A stretch of DNA of 64,000 bases from the NCBI GenBank assembly GCA_039621445.1, contig CP154957.1, positions 45,070,309 to 45,134,308 of the forward strand. The letters run 5' to 3'. Positions 1 through 34,700 of the stretch are shown one piece after another. The DNA comes from Euglena gracilis (lineage: Eukaryota > Euglenida > Euglenophyceae > Euglenales). Below the pieces are notes generated by a model. That model was not told the origin of the DNA. It saw only the letters and a program-made list of their open reading frames with translations, and ran no database searches. Each line of letters starts with the position of its first letter. The stretch's first letter is position 1. The position numbers were made by a program, and so were the translations under genes.

Positions 1-813
1 CGGCTCGTTGGCCCCCCTTGGCCATTGGGGTCAACATGCCCCCCCTCCCCCGATTTTTGGCAATGAGCAAAAAACGTCCCAAAAATGCCATTTTTGAAAC
101 ATTCAACATGGGCAAAATTCGAAAAATGCAGTTTCAGGGGGGGGGTCTATTTTCTTGATTTTCCCCGAGAATCCCGAGGGGGGGGGGGTCTTATTTTGGT
201 TGTTTTTTTGCTGAAAATCGGCAAGGAGGTAAGTAACTGGTTTGAAAAGTGACTGATTGATTTTTGAAAGTGGAAATTGACCGCCTCCCCCCCCCCCTTC
301 CCCCCATCAGTAAGCAATGGAGTGGTCTGGACTGACCCCCAGGGGATTCAGGGAATTTCCAGAAAGGTCATATTTCACCCTGTGCCGCAGCCTGTTGGGG
401 CCAATGCGCCGGGCCAATGAGCCGGGGGGGGGGGTGGAGGTTTGACAAAAGGATGGTGTCACAGCTGGTGTCCCCCCACCCCCTCCTGGACTGCAGGGGT
501 TCTGGAACCCCCCACCCCACCCCTACACACCAACCACGGGGGGGGGCACCAAGTAACCAAACTTTGACCAAACAAGCATTTTGGGTCGACTTTGGGAAAT
601 AAAATTTTCGGCGCGCTTCGCACTGGGTTGAAAATGGGTTGAAAATTTGCCGTGCCACTGTTTTGGTGGGGGCGCCCAGCCCACCTCCCTTCCTTGACCA
701 GGGGTGGGGGGTTCGGATGTACCCTAGCTCCCAATTTCCCATTCTTTGAGCATGTACATCATTCAGCTTGTTGTTATATTTTCTCATGGTGGCATGGATA
801 TCCTCATTTGCAG
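1..813. other. Intron sequence upstream of the first recognisable dynein exon
   Basis: No exon could be supported here. The stretch has long poly-G and poly-C tracts (for example around 140-190 and 285-310) and T-rich stretches, like the other introns of this window. It ends in a normal acceptor (cag at 811-813). The 5' part of the dynein gene must lie upstream of the window. Confidence 0.6.
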
Positions 814-23378
<22,565 letters not shown>

Positions 23379-23636
23379 GTGCCCTCGCCCCTCCTCTTCT
23401 CCCAACGCCTCCTACTGTGCTAGTCGACCGCACCCGTCCGGAGTTGCGTTTTTCCTTGGGTCTCTTTGGTTGTTGTTGTTTTTTTTCATTTGTGAGGTCA
23501 ATTGGCGAGTATGAAACAAAGATCCTAAATGTGCTCGGCACCAGGCTACAAATGTACACCTGTTTTACTTTTGAATTTCTTCATCTAATTTGATATTTTG
23601 CTTCTTAAATTCCTGTTTTTGTAAAGTTTGTGTGAC
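23379..23636. other. Junction interval between truncated dynein and truncated gene B, with R1 copy 2
   Basis: Starts with a good donor (gtgccc) after dynein residue ...DDYLE, but the expected next dynein exon never appears. Instead, unrelated coding sequence begins at about 23637 without an identifiable start codon or upstream exon. About 23455-23630 is a diverged copy of repeat R1 (first copy 19645-19795). No exon is visible in the interval. Confidence 0.6.
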
Positions 23637-26600
23637 GCCACGCCGGGGAGTGGGCGGCCGGGGAGTGTGAGCCGTTCTTCGGCATGGTGGGCCTCACGCT
23701 GCAGTTCCCCAGCAGCCTGGATGACAGGGGGGTGACGTACCTCCTGGAGGCAGGCTGTGCCACACTGCCTGTGGAGTGCTCCTACGAGCTGCTGCAGGTG
23801 GACGAGGTGCATCCTGTCTCAAACCTTTGTAGTTCTTGCACTGAACATTAATTTCAGTTTTTTGAACACACTGAAAGCGTTTGAGAGCTTGGGGTTTGGC
23901 ATTTTCCTTGTAAGGGCGATCTTTTCAAATAGTTACATTTGCCTGAAGAGTGTATGATGTGATTAAGTTGATCAGTAATTAAATAAATGTTAAAAATACA
24001 GTGCGTATTGCACTTGTCGCTGCGACACCTTCTTGTGCAAGTTAGGTTTTTTTTCAAAATTTTGGTGGAGGGGTGTATTTAAGGATGTCCGCAGTAATCA
24101 ATCGACCAGCACAGCTTGGTGTTGCATGGCGATATCTAGGGGGATTCCTACCACCACACCACCAGGTCCCGTATCCAGCCGATGGACGAAAGGCAACCGT
24201 GGCCGCACAAAATCGCATTCCCCGGCCAACCCCCCACCCTACAACTGCAGGGCTACGTCGCTCCGCTGCGCATTGGGTCCGCCACTGCCACCACCACGCC
24301 GGAGGCCCTCGTCGCCACCCTCGCCCGCCTGCGGGCCCCGTGGGCCGTCTTCGGCCGCTCCGCCACCGCCCGCTGGCCGGCCCGGGCGTGGAGCGCGCCG
24401 ACCACCGTGGCGGGGGTCGTCGTCGGGGAGGGGCCGGCCCCGGCCGCCGTGGCGGTACAGAACGCCCTCCTGCTGGCCCCCGGCGTGCCGCTGCCGGAGG
24501 CGTGGGGGGTGTCCGTGGCGGCCAACGCCCATGGCTGGCAGGCGGCAGTCACGATGACCGGCGTGGACAACATCACCGCCGCAGCCGTCAACGCGCTGGC
24601 CGCCGTGACGCTGCCGGACGTGCTGCCCGCTGCGCGCCGGGCCGGCGTGGCTGTGGACGGCACAGCGACGACCCGACTGACGGCGGCCAGCGTGGCGCCG
24701 ACGGGGCAGGCGGGGCCGCTCGTCTTCCTCCCAGACCTGGCCGCTGTCCCCACCGGCGGATCAGCGTTGCTGTTCAGTGGCAACCGGGCTTCTTTTTAGG
24801 GAAGGTTGCACCCCCTCAGGGGGTTGGGTGCTATGGGCAGGCGGCGGGGTAGGGCACTTTCGATGCCCCCCGGGGGGGGGTCGGGGGTACATTTGCACCC
24901 CCCCCCCCTGTCGCTGAAGGTTCCGTGGCCCGATATGGCCATTTTCAAGGGGAAATTGGCTTGGTCGGCAGGCACCAGGGTTCAAAACCGACCCCCAGGG
25001 GGAGGGTATGGGCAGGCACCCCTGAGCACAAGGCACCTCCCCCCCGCCGAGAGTTGTTAAAAAGAAGCCTGGCGGCAATACTGACGGCGTGTGTTGGGCG
25101 GTGGCAGCATCGGCGGAGGAAGTGGCGCCAACCCTCATCTGCCCCTGCAACAGCACTGGCCCAATCACCGGTATTCCCCTTGAACGTTCACGTCCATTCC
25201 AACGAACGTTCACGTCGGAAACAATTTCTCCTACTGCATTGGCCATTACATTACATTGGCCATTACAACATTGCGATTTCATTTTATTCATGTCCTCTGT
25301 AGCCATTTCTTAACATGTGCTGAGAGTTTCTGCATTTTCTTTGGCTCTCCCTTTCAACCTTTTCCCTTGCGGATTCTGAGACAGGCCTTCTTTTTTAAAT
25401 TTTGATGTGCTTCTATCGTGTTCATACATCTCTTTAAGGATTTGCAGACCCCCCCCCCTTAGGGGGGGCTCTTGCAGCCAGCCCCGATTTTGGTCTAGCC
25501 CAGCCGCAGCAGCCCAAAAAGTCCATCCCAAAAATTCACGCCGAAATTTTGGAAAAAAAAGTTTTTAAAAATGGCCAAAAATGGTGTTTTGGGAGAGACT
25601 AGAAAGGAAAACAGGTTGGTTTATATTTATTGAGGTTCATCGAGAAATATGATTGTATCTGCCCTCTTCCCCCACGATGCTGGCCGCATACACCAATGTG
25701 TATTCCCTCAAGCTCAGGAAATGAAAGCCAGGGGAAAGTCAGTTTCAGAGTGGTCATGTATGTTTTTGTGAACGCTGTATGAATTAACCAGATTGTCTCT
25801 TCGGTCAAGCCTGTTAAACCTCTCGTGATCCCCCCCCCCCCCCGCTAAACATCCCAATGCATTCCCCCAAAAATGGCCTATCGGAACACAATTCTGCATT
25901 CGCCAAATTTGGTGAAGGCCTTCCTTGGCGGTTGCCCCCACAGGGCTGCGCGCTGGCGACGTTATCACCGCCGTCGGCTGCCTCGCCGCCAACACCACCG
26001 GCGCCCCCAACGCCACGCCCGCCACTTTCCGGACGCTCACGGTGCCGCCCTCCACACTGCTCTTCTCCACGGCCGCAACCGCTCCGGCCAGACTTCTTTT
26101 TAAGGAAGGTCGCACCCCTCCACCAGGAATTTGGAATTTGGAATTCGAAAGTTTGGAATGGCCAAAGATCCCGAAACAGGCGGAATTATTTTCAGCTTAC
26201 TCCGGGCTGCAGACTGCCACAACATATTGCATTCATCCTGATGCAGCCCAATTCTGTGTGACATTTTGATCAGCATGACTGCTGTTGGTTTCGGTTTTGA
26301 TTTCGGTGTCAATTTATGGGGTTGCTTGCTGTGGTAGCAGCTGGAACGGGAGGTTGCCACAGGCATGCTACAGGCAATTTCTGCCCCCCCTCCGCCCTCG
26401 GGGGGTTTTGGTGCTGTGGCACACTCTGTCGCCCCAAAGGGCCATTTTTCAAGGGAATATTGCCTGGCCGGCCCCAGCCAGGACCCAAAGCCAACCCCCG
26501 ATGGGCGGCCTGCGATTGTGCGGCAACCTGTGGCACCCCCCCCCTCCTGTGTGCATTGTGCCTGTTTGTTTGGTGCCTTTTGTCCCTTGAGGTGACCGGC

Positions 26601-27680
26601 ACACCCCCTCCCCCGGAGGTTATTTATAAAAAAAACACGCCTGGGGCCAGCGTCCACGTCCCTCAATGTCGCCGTCGTCATCGCCGCGGCGGTTGCTGCC
26701 GGGGCGACCTGCCTGGCCCTCAGGCGGGGCATTCTTTACCTCCCTGTCCATGCCCACTTTTTTTTTTGAACCCCCCAACCCCCTCCCCCCCCAGGGGTTT
26801 GTTAATGTTTCTTTGGGGGAAATAGTCCCCCTCGGGTTTCGTCGTCCGCTGGGGTTCCTGTGGATTGGAGTGCCATCGGCCCCCTGAGCACCACAACAGG
26901 CGGGTAAGAGCCACCCGGCACCGGTCGAGGTTAGAAGTGCTTCTCGAGGACGACCCGTTAGGGAGCGCCCCGGGCCCCGGCGCGGGCCTCGCTGTCGGCT
27001 GCGCGGTGCGCCGCCGGCGGGCGGACGCGGCGGGTCGGCACGCCGTGGACGGCCGCTGGCGGCCGGCCGGGGCCGCCTGCCGCCCCCGCCCCGGCGGCAG
27101 TGGGCCAGGGCTGGCTCGGGGCAATCCCAACACGCCAATATGTACGGGACCACAGGTGATGGGGTGCGTCAGAGCCACAGTGGGGTGCCGGTATGCTGAA
27201 ACGGGCCTTGGCTTTGGTGGCCTCATGCGCGCAAAGCTCCGGGGATGGCGCTGCCTTCCATGATCTTTGGCACACGCTTCCCTGCTTAATAGGCCCAACC
27301 TTAAACGGCCCAACCTTGGGCGTTGGCATGGCTCAGGCCTTTAATATTGTATTTATATTTATTTTATGTTAATATTTTATTTATTCTTTACATGTATATT
27401 TATTAATCAATTAATTATGTATGTATATTTTATATTCACATTTACACTTGTTTTTTTTTTGCGCCCTGCTTGGCCCCACCAGCCCTGCCGGGGACCCTCG
27501 CTGGGCCCTGTGGCCCCACCCCCGGCGACGGCCCTGGTGGAAGCGGAGGAGGGCTGGTGGGCGGCGGTGCGGCGGGAGGGGCTGTGGCGGGGCCTGGACC
27601 CCCGGCTGTACGAGGTGGTGGTCCGGGCAGAGGACGCCCTCCTCGTGCGGTTCTTGAGGGCCGCTGCTGGACGCTGCTGA
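23637..27680 (+). CDS. Unknown membrane protein, C-terminal part (gene B)
   Basis: Family not recognised. Exons: about 23637-23806, 24251-24781, 25077-25170, 25944-26085, 26649-26717, possible micro-exon 26892-26903, 26930-27102, 27493-27680 (TGA). The first part is Ala/Val/Thr-rich with a few Cys and N-glycosylation sites (NIT, NST, NTT, NAT), as in extracellular domains. A single membrane helix follows (SLNVAVVIAAAVAAGATCLA), then an Arg/Gly-rich stretch and an amphipathic C-terminal tail (GLWRGLDPRLYEVVVRAED). This suggests a type I membrane protein with a cytoplasmic tail of about 115 residues. No start codon or signal peptide was found, because the 5' end is lost at the junction with the dynein gene. 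Three of its introns are nonconventional and one more probably is. Exon boundaries from 24251 to 26717 and the last exon are well supported by phase; the micro-exon is tentative. Confidence 0.7.
24782..25076 (+). other. Nonconventional intron (gene B), TIR element family M6
   Basis: Begins AACCGGGC and ends CTGGCGGC; CGG at +4 can pair with CTG through one G-U. The ends are inverted repeats (GCTTCTTTTTA and TAAAAAGAAG), and intron and exon both start AA. Removal joins LLFSG to NTDGVCWAVAAS. The first 30 bases resemble those of intron 26086-26648 of the same gene. Confidence 0.82.
25423..25610 (+). mobile_element. Truncated MITE, family M3 copy 1
   Basis: Starts CATACATCTCTTTAAGGA, followed by poly-C/poly-G and the segment GCAGCCAGCCCCGATTT. 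The same order is seen at the start of the complete copy 57377-57838. The right terminus is missing. It lies in the gene-B intron 25171-25943. Confidence 0.75.
26086..26648 (+). other. Nonconventional intron (gene B), TIR element family M6
   Basis: Begins GGCCAGACTTC and ends CTGGGGCC. Removal joins FSTAATAP to ASTSLNVAVVI, giving an uninterrupted membrane helix. Its start CTTCTTTTTAAGGAAGG is nearly the same as that of intron 24782-25076. Inside is a GGCCATTTTTCAAGGG segment also related to that intron. Confidence 0.82.
26718..26891 (+). other. Tentative nonconventional intron (gene B)
   Basis: Begins CCTCAG and ends CTGAGCAC, so it fits CAG at +4 and CTG at -8, and its phase fits a 12-base micro-exon (26892-26903) followed by a strong GTAAGAG donor. 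Evidence is only phase and motif. Without it the membrane-helix frame stops at 26767. Confidence 0.4.
27103..27492 (+). other. Nonconventional intron (gene B, last)
   Basis: Begins GGCCAG and ends CTGCCGGG. Removal joins CRPRPGGSG to PSLGPVAPPPATALVEAEE in frame, and the resulting last exon runs to a TGA at 27678-27680. The interior is AT-rich with TATTTATAT repeats, unlike the GC-rich exons. Confidence 0.75.
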
Positions 27681-28045
27681 TGTGGCGTGCTCTGGGGAGG
27701 GGGTATTCCAACGGTGCATAACTGAATTTTTGAGGCCAGGCGACCTCTCCTCGGGATGTTAAGTTTTTAAGTTTTTTTCTTTGTTTGCCTGTCTCTCAAC
27801 CTGTCTGTATGGTTTAATGTCTTGACATGTGACGTAGCTCTGACGACTGAAGTCTGTTTCAAGAAGTTTGGGGTCAAGATGTTTCAGAAATTCCACCAAA
27901 AATTTACTCAGAAACTTATTTGGATGTTCTTTGCTGTTTCCTGTAATGGCAAGGGCACCCCTCCCCCACTCTCCCCTGGAGTCCACTCGGCTTGGAAGGA
28001 GAGTCCAGCTTGCGTTGGCGGGAACCGGCTTCCGTCCGCTGCGAA

Positions 28046-28409
28046 GGGTCCCCGCCCCAGCCCCAGCCCCCCCTCCGCCACCCCCGGCCCTCCGCCCCCC
28101 GCCCCCCGGACGCCGCCCCCGCGGCCCACCCCCCACTCCCCGGGGCCCGGCAGCGCCTCCCCGCTGCACCGCCGCGTGGTCGGCCCAGACTGCCCCGCCG
28201 GCAACGCCCTCGCCCTGAGCCCCCTCCACGGCCTCCGGTACTCCGCCGCAGACGCCGGGGCCACGGCGGGCCGGGCCGCAGCCGGCCCGTCCCCGGCCCT
28301 CACGCACACCTCCGGCAGCCCCTCGCCGGGGTCCTCCCCCGCTGGCCTCGCCGCCTGCCCCCTCTCCCCCCCAGGCAAGCCCCCGGCCCGGCACCTTTGC
28401 CCTCCCTGA
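28046..28409 (+). CDS. Possible exon of a proline-rich protein (doubtful)
   Basis: A plus-strand frame with G/C at most third positions. It begins with a Pro/Ser/Thr-rich run and continues through SPLHRRVVGPDCPAGNALAL and GLRYSAADAGAT to a TGA at 28407-28409. Composition fits a linker-type coding exon of this genome, but there is no homology I recognise, no clear start, and no partner exon. It could be GC-rich non-coding sequence. Confidence 0.28.
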
Positions 28410-28967
28410 CCGGCCTCCACGGCCCCCCACCACACTGCAGTAGCATGCCTGGCCCTGCCCGGCCGGGTGACTGGCAGTGGAGTCGGGCCAGTGTTGGCCC
28501 AGCAGGGAAGGGGCTTGCTTTTGTCTGGGATTGTGAGTTTGAGGGGAATGGGTCCTGGGCCAAGCTTCTTTGAAGGAAGTGCCTCCCAGGGGGGCCTGTC
28601 TGGGCCATGTGCACTTGGCCGATGGCAAGCGTCCTGCCGCTGTTCATACAGGTTGTGTATTATGCAGACCGACATCGAACCTCTTCTCCGCCCTGCCTCC
28701 TGTATCCGTGGTCCACTAACTTCATTAACTCCATTAACTCCACCCGTCCAAGTTCCTTTCATCATCACTCTTCACCCTCTCACCAAATGTCGCGAACAAC
28801 CCCTGACCTGTCCAACGTTTGCCTCCCTGCAGCGATGGCTGTCTCATCGCCACATTGCATCCCATCGCCCACCTATTTTTCCTTTTCCCAAAGGCAACAC
28901 AAGCCACCTCCCATCTGCAGTCACACCAATTATTTCTGTGTCAGGGAACAGCCAGCCCTCCCCCCCC

Positions 28968-29262
28968 CCTGGAAACTGTCATGCCTGAGAACCTGTCAGG
29001 GTTCCACCTGGGAAACTGTCGTGATCCCTGTTACCGGCCAACCTGTCAATGTGGGAAGTTGTCAGGGTCCCTGGTACTGGCCAACCTGTCAGGGTCATTT
29101 TTCATTGCATTTTTCCATTGCTTTTCGTCTGAAATGCCCTGCCCGGGAAACTGTCAATGTGCCGCCCAGGAAATTATCTGGGTCCTTGGCACCAGCCAAC
29201 ATGTCATGAGATAGGAAGCTGCCAGGGTTCCCGGTACCGGCCAACCTGTCAGGTGACAGTTC
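28968..29262 (+). repeat. Degenerate interspersed repeat (GGGAAACTGTC / CCAACCTGTCA)
   Basis: Four to five irregular units in which GGAAACTGTC and GGTACCGGCCAACCTGTCA motifs alternate about every 60-70 bp. Units are diverged and some spacers differ. No coding frame or known repeat type recognised. Confidence 0.6.
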
Positions 29263-31183
29263 CCCAGGGGGGGGGCACCATTCATTGATCCCCCCAGGCT
29301 ATACCAGTGAATCAGTACCATCCTGTTCCGTTTTCTGCCGCCCCATTCCTGTCCCTCATTCATCCGTTACTCCAGCAGCTGGGATGACAGTGATGCACCA
29401 CAGGTGCGTGTTCGGGGAAGGATTCGGTCAAAATGTTTTGGCGCATCCTTTGAGTGGTCGCCTCCCCCATCCCTCCCCTCTGCCCTCCCCTTATTTTTCT
29501 TTCGCACCCCCCTAGCTTCCCTTGTTTGGGGCTAACGGCTACCTCTCCACATGCCATTAGGCGAGGGGTGGCTTTGCATGTGCTTTGCTTGTTTCCGCAA
29601 CATTTTGATAGATGATTTGCACGTATGCTCCGAACAGAAAATGCTTTCCACTTCAGAACTCTCGGGTGTGTGGGATGATTCTGAATGTGCTGGGGTACAT
29701 AATTCAGACTGGGGGGATAAATCTGCAAGCTCTATCATTTGCAATGTCCAAATTTTGAAGATTGGTTGCGCGGAGGATGTTGCGTAGGCCTCCAACAAAG
29801 TAGAACGACATCCCAGAAGCAAAGCCCCTGATGCACGCCTCCCATTGTGCAGTGCGTCCCACTCAGGCCTGGCCCAAGGCACAAGGAAGCCACCGTGCCA
29901 CTCTGCTGGCATTTGCTCCGCCTCAGTTTGTCATCGTTGGTGACATAGCAGCACTAGAGTTTTTTTTGAAGAAAAGTTTGGTGACCCCCGGGGGGGAAGG
30001 GCATGGATGGTCCCCCCCCCCTCCTGGGTGTGTGGGTCGGGCCGAGTGGGTGGTTTTGCTGTATTTTTGGTGTCAAGCGCCCAAAATTCTTCTGGCTCCC
30101 AAAATTGACCACCCACAAGAGCGTACCCCCCTCGAGTGGCCCCTGCCCTAGGAAGGGGATGCGTGGGCCCCCCTCCCCAGGTCCAAGAAAAACCTCTGAG
30201 CAGCGCCCCCTTTCCTGTGGAGGTGGCATTTGGCACTGACCGTCCCTCCTCGATTCCCCTCCCTCGTTCTGCCTCCCTCACTGGTGATGATCCTCTCATT
30301 CCATCCTCCTTATACAATGACATGAGTGGTCAACGTCGCTTCAGGACAACCCACACTGTGTTATATGTTGCCTCTCTTCCAAACAATAAAAGACAAGGAG
30401 TGCTGCAAAATAGTGGACTTTTTTTCAAGATATGTATTATTTTTACCCCCGTGTAGTTTTGAATATCTGCCTGTTTTCATTCTGTAAAATGTTGGTATGT
30501 TGGACAACCAAAATTCCATTCAGTTGCAATGAGTTGCGTGGAAAATCAACTTTCTTAGGCACATTTCGGTCCTGAAAGCGGCAAAGTTCCAGAAAGTTTT
30601 TTTTTCATGCCACAACCATTGCCCAATTCAACTGCACATCGCGTCGCACAACACATCGTCCAAATGATGGGAAATCACTCAGCATCAAATTGTTCAAACA
30701 ACAAGAACACAATTCTGCCGCTATGGCCATGTTTGTGCAGCTCGTTAGGATGATTTGTTCGAAACCTCCGTGATTTATAACGGTTCGCGAGGTGTGCAAA
30801 AATCATGTTTTTGTTTTCCCAGGTGTGTGTCCCGGTGTTTAGGACTTTCGTAAAAATTGTCGAAAGTCGGTGTTGCGCATTTATCTGACGATATATATGT
30901 GCACATATATATTATATTCATATTATATGTGTGTGTGTGTGTGTGATATATAATATGTATAATATATGTAATTATGTATTATTTATGTATTATGAATTAT
31001 GTGTTATGTAGTATTGTGTATTTATTATGTATGCATTATGTAATGTATTATTTATGTATTATTATGTATATTTATGCAGAATGTATATTATTATATTATA
31101 TATATATTATGTAATTTACACACACACACACATACACCAAGTCACCAGCGTTCATTTCTTGCAAAACCTGCTGCTCCCGCCCA

Positions 31184-31195
31184 GGTCCACCCGAA
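31184..31195 (+). promoter_or_regulatory. Candidate spliced-leader acceptor and short 5' leader of gene C
   Basis: A pyrimidine-rich stretch (CTGCTCCCGCCCAG) ends in AG at 31183-31184, 11 bases before the ATG at 31196. In euglenids, mRNAs commonly receive a trans-spliced leader at such sites. Function is inferred only from position. Confidence 0.4.
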
Positions 31196-31413
31196 ATGGC
31201 CAGCCACGTTGGGTACCCCCGGGAGGCGACCCCCGACGAGAGGTGTGTGCCGTCGCCGCCTCAGACGAGAGGGCGGGTGGCCTGGCGGGAGTGTGGTCGC
31301 CCCCCCCCCCCCCACGCCGCTGAGGTGCATTGCATGACCCTCTCAACCCAGGCAGTGCTATTACTCCACCATTGACCTCGGACACTCCTTGGAGGGGAAC
31401 TGGAGGTGTGATG

Positions 31414-31444
<31 letters not shown>

Positions 31445-31664
31445 TGCGCGCGCATGTGTGCGTGTGCCTGCGTGCCTGAGTGCGTGTGTGTGCCCATGTG
31501 CGTGTGAGCGTGTGTGCCTGTGTGCCTGCGTGCGCGCCTTTGTGTGTGTGCACGTGTGTGTGTGTGTGTGTGTGGTGATGTGTGTGCACGTGTGTGTGTA
31601 TTTGTGTGAGTATGTGTGTGTGCCTTGTCCGTGTGTGTGTGTGTGTGTGCCTGTGTGTGTGTGT

Positions 31665-31704
<40 letters not shown>

Positions 31705-34700
31705 ACGCGCACTTGTGGCGTGCATGTGTGTGCATGCTACTATGTGTCTGCCTGTGAGTGCGCGTGCGTCCATGCGTGCATGTGCGCGCATGGTGTGTGT
31801 GCGCGCGCGTGTACATGCCTGTGTTTGTGCGCGCGCGTTCCGGCGTGCATTCAAACGTTCAATAACAGCCGAAATTATTATTCCTTTTTTGAACCCTGAG
31901 CATATGGGCCTGGCCCAACTTTCGGGGGGGGGACTGGGATAGATGGGTAGCGCGTTGGTTTGATGTAGGTTGCGGGGGGTCTCGACCCCCCCCACCCTTG
32001 GGAGCAAGGTTGCAGGGGGGGGGGGGCGTCTGCCCCCCCCCCTAGATGTTAGAGAGAGTGTTCAGACCCCACCCCCCTCCTTATCAGCAGGTTTCCATTT
32101 TTTTCTTCCGGCACTGCACGCGGATAAAATCCAAAAAAATGCCCCTTTGCCTGCTTTTTTTGAGCATATTGCACATGTTTTTGGATATTTTGGTGTTTTC
32201 CATTAAAAAAATGAATATGAATGAAAAAAATTCAAAAAATGAATATTTTTACTTTAGGACGATTCAATAATTTTGGCCCAGTTTCCCACCCTTTGCGAGT
32301 TCGTAAAAACCGAAAATTTTCCCAGCTTCCCCAGTGCCGAGGTTGGGGGAGGTATCCGACCCCCCCCCCCCTCTCTGTTGGGAGGGGTCTGAGTCCTAAA
32401 GGCTTCCATTCTCACTGTTTTGCTTTGTACTTAGGGCCACGGAAAAGGGAATAGCTCAGGCAGAGAGGAAAATGAGGGATCTTTGGAAAGCCACCTGAAC
32501 AAGAAAAACCATTTCTGTGGTTGAGAGTCTATTCACATCGAGAATCTGTAAGAATGCCGTCACATTACGACTCACAAATAACAAAATTTCTCTTTGAATC
32601 TGTATAAATTACACAAACGCATCGTGTGCACACACCAATTTGGCTGAAGCCAACTTCTGAGGGAAAATTTCTGGGGGAAAACAAAAATTCCTGACGGTAT
32701 TTTGTTTTCAATGCTGACAAAATCCTGACTCTGCCTTTTTTGGCCATCTTGTGTCAAATCATTTTTCAAAATGAATCAAAATCAGAGTTAAGGGCTGTTG
32801 ACCGAAAGAATTTTTTTTGGAATTTGGTTAATCTCAATTCAAAATTGCTCAAAAATGATGGGGGGAAACAATTGGAATGGCTGGAGCACGGGGAACACCT
32901 ATTCAGCAGTATTTTCATTTTTCCCAATTCTTGTTCTTGTTCTTTTTTTATATTTTCCAGTGTTTTACATATTTTATAGAGTCTTTATTTTTTCTTATTA
33001 TTATTGATTAATTAATTAATTACTTAATTAATTATTATTATTTTATATTATTTTTATTTTATTTTTGTATTATATTTATGTTTATTATGCCTATTTTTTA
33101 TTTTTATGTGTTTTGTTTATTTTTTTGTCTTTCTTGCTTGCTTGCTTGTGTGTCTTTTTTTCAGGCCAAATTTTTCAGAATTGGCTTAAAATGATGAGGT
33201 TTTGAGGGTTTTCGCATATGACATGCACCTGAACAAGAGACCATACAACCCCATAATTTTTTTTGGAAAGCAAATTATGGAAAATGGATTTTTTGAGGGG
33301 GTTTTGATGTTTTTTTTGCCCCTCCCCGTACCCTGGGAGGGTGGGAGGGAGGGTGGAAGAGTCCTGGTCAGAAAATGAAGGTTTTGGTAATGTGTGCGAC
33401 GTTTTCCAGTCGGCTACCTTTGTTCATACCTCCGCAGCAGGAAGTCCAATGGCTGCTCCGCCACCCTGTGGGCTGCCGCAGCGGCAGCCGCCGTGACCAT
33501 CGCCTGGCTCGGGGCGGTCCAATGGGGCGGTGTGCCTCTCGTGACCCCTCCCATTGCGCCGCCCTCAAAGTCACAGCCAGTGCATTAGCAGTTGCAGTCC
33601 TGCATTTCACAGCTGCTTGAGGAGTGATTTGGTATATGTTGGCGGTGCCATGGGTGACATATCTCCCTTCCTGCCTCCAGTGGTGGAGCAAGGGGTGGAG
33701 CTGCGTTCCACCACACTCGACGTTGGCCTACAGCGGCTAGGCTCGGCCTCATCAGCGATGCCCAGCCGCCCACATCTATTTCCCACATGGGCTGTCCCGC
33801 AGCACCGTTTTTTTAAAAAGATGAACAGCACAATTGGTTTCATAACATATTGCCACTGTTGACCTGCTGTACATATGTGTGCCGTGTGTATTTCATTCCT
33901 CGCATTGGGGTTTCTGAGTGTCTGGCAGCTCTTGACGCCAGGGGCGGCGGGGCAGGGGTGGCTCTTCAGTCTCACCCATACAATCACTTAGTCACTGGCC
34001 GCCCCTTCCCCCCCCCGGGGGGGGGAGTGGGTGACACAGCAAGCTGGGCCAGAAGCGAAGTTAGTGCCGGCCATAAACAGACAAGAAGCCTTAGTGCAAC
34101 TAAGGGGGAGTGGGCGACTGGTTTTTCAGAGTGACTGACTGGTTTTGGCCCGGACCCCCTCGGGGGGGGGGGTCGGCAAAAATCCACCAAAGCGGCGCTG
34201 AAGGCGCCGGAAATTTTTGACCCTTTTTTCCACGTTTGTGGTTATTTTTCCTTTGGATTCAGAGTTGCCGACCCCCCCCCCCCCCAGGGGTCCAGGGGGG
34301 TAGTGACTGACTGCTTTAGGGAGAGTGGAAGTGACCCCCCTCCCCCCCCCCCCCGGGGTCTGTTAAATGGATGGTCTCCCCACACGTTGGGCCGGGTCGG
34401 TGGGCCCGGGCCTACGCCCAGGGCCACAACGGCCTGGAGGCCGGCCTGGAGGTCAACGAGGCCGGGGCCAAGCAGTACTACGGCGCGGTGGTGGGCCAGG
34501 GCGCGTACGGCAAGTGGCGCACCGGTGTGTGAGCCAGGCCCCAGGCCAGCCGGCGGCGCACGCCCAATGGTCGTGCCCCGTGCCTCGGGTTCCCCCGCAG
34601 CGTTCCATGGCGCTTCTCTTCCACCCACAGCCCTCAAGTCCAACGGTGGGACGGTGACGCAGCAGGTGGACTACTCCCGGAAGCAGAGCATTCCTTAAGC

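Larger units (their letters stand above)
27681..31195. other. Intergenic region between gene B and gene C
   Basis: Contains a GC-rich proline-rich frame (28046-28409, listed separately), a degenerate repeat around 28968-29262, and AT-rich alternating sequence at 30890-31130 just before the gene-C start. Otherwise nothing with coding character was seen. Long GC-rich frames on the minus strand at 27.4-28.7 kb are shadows of biased composition. Confidence 0.55.

Noticed and set aside
26620-27313. GC-rich minus-strand frames of about 180-200 codons opposite gene B
   Set aside because: The plus-strand frame joins by phase to the membrane-helix and tail exons; the minus frames are Arg/Pro/Ala-rich shadows of high-GC exons.
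27759-28768. Minus-strand frames of 286-289 codons, Gly/Ala-rich
   Set aside because: Low-complexity composition, no recognisable domain; they arise opposite a proline-rich plus-strand stretch.
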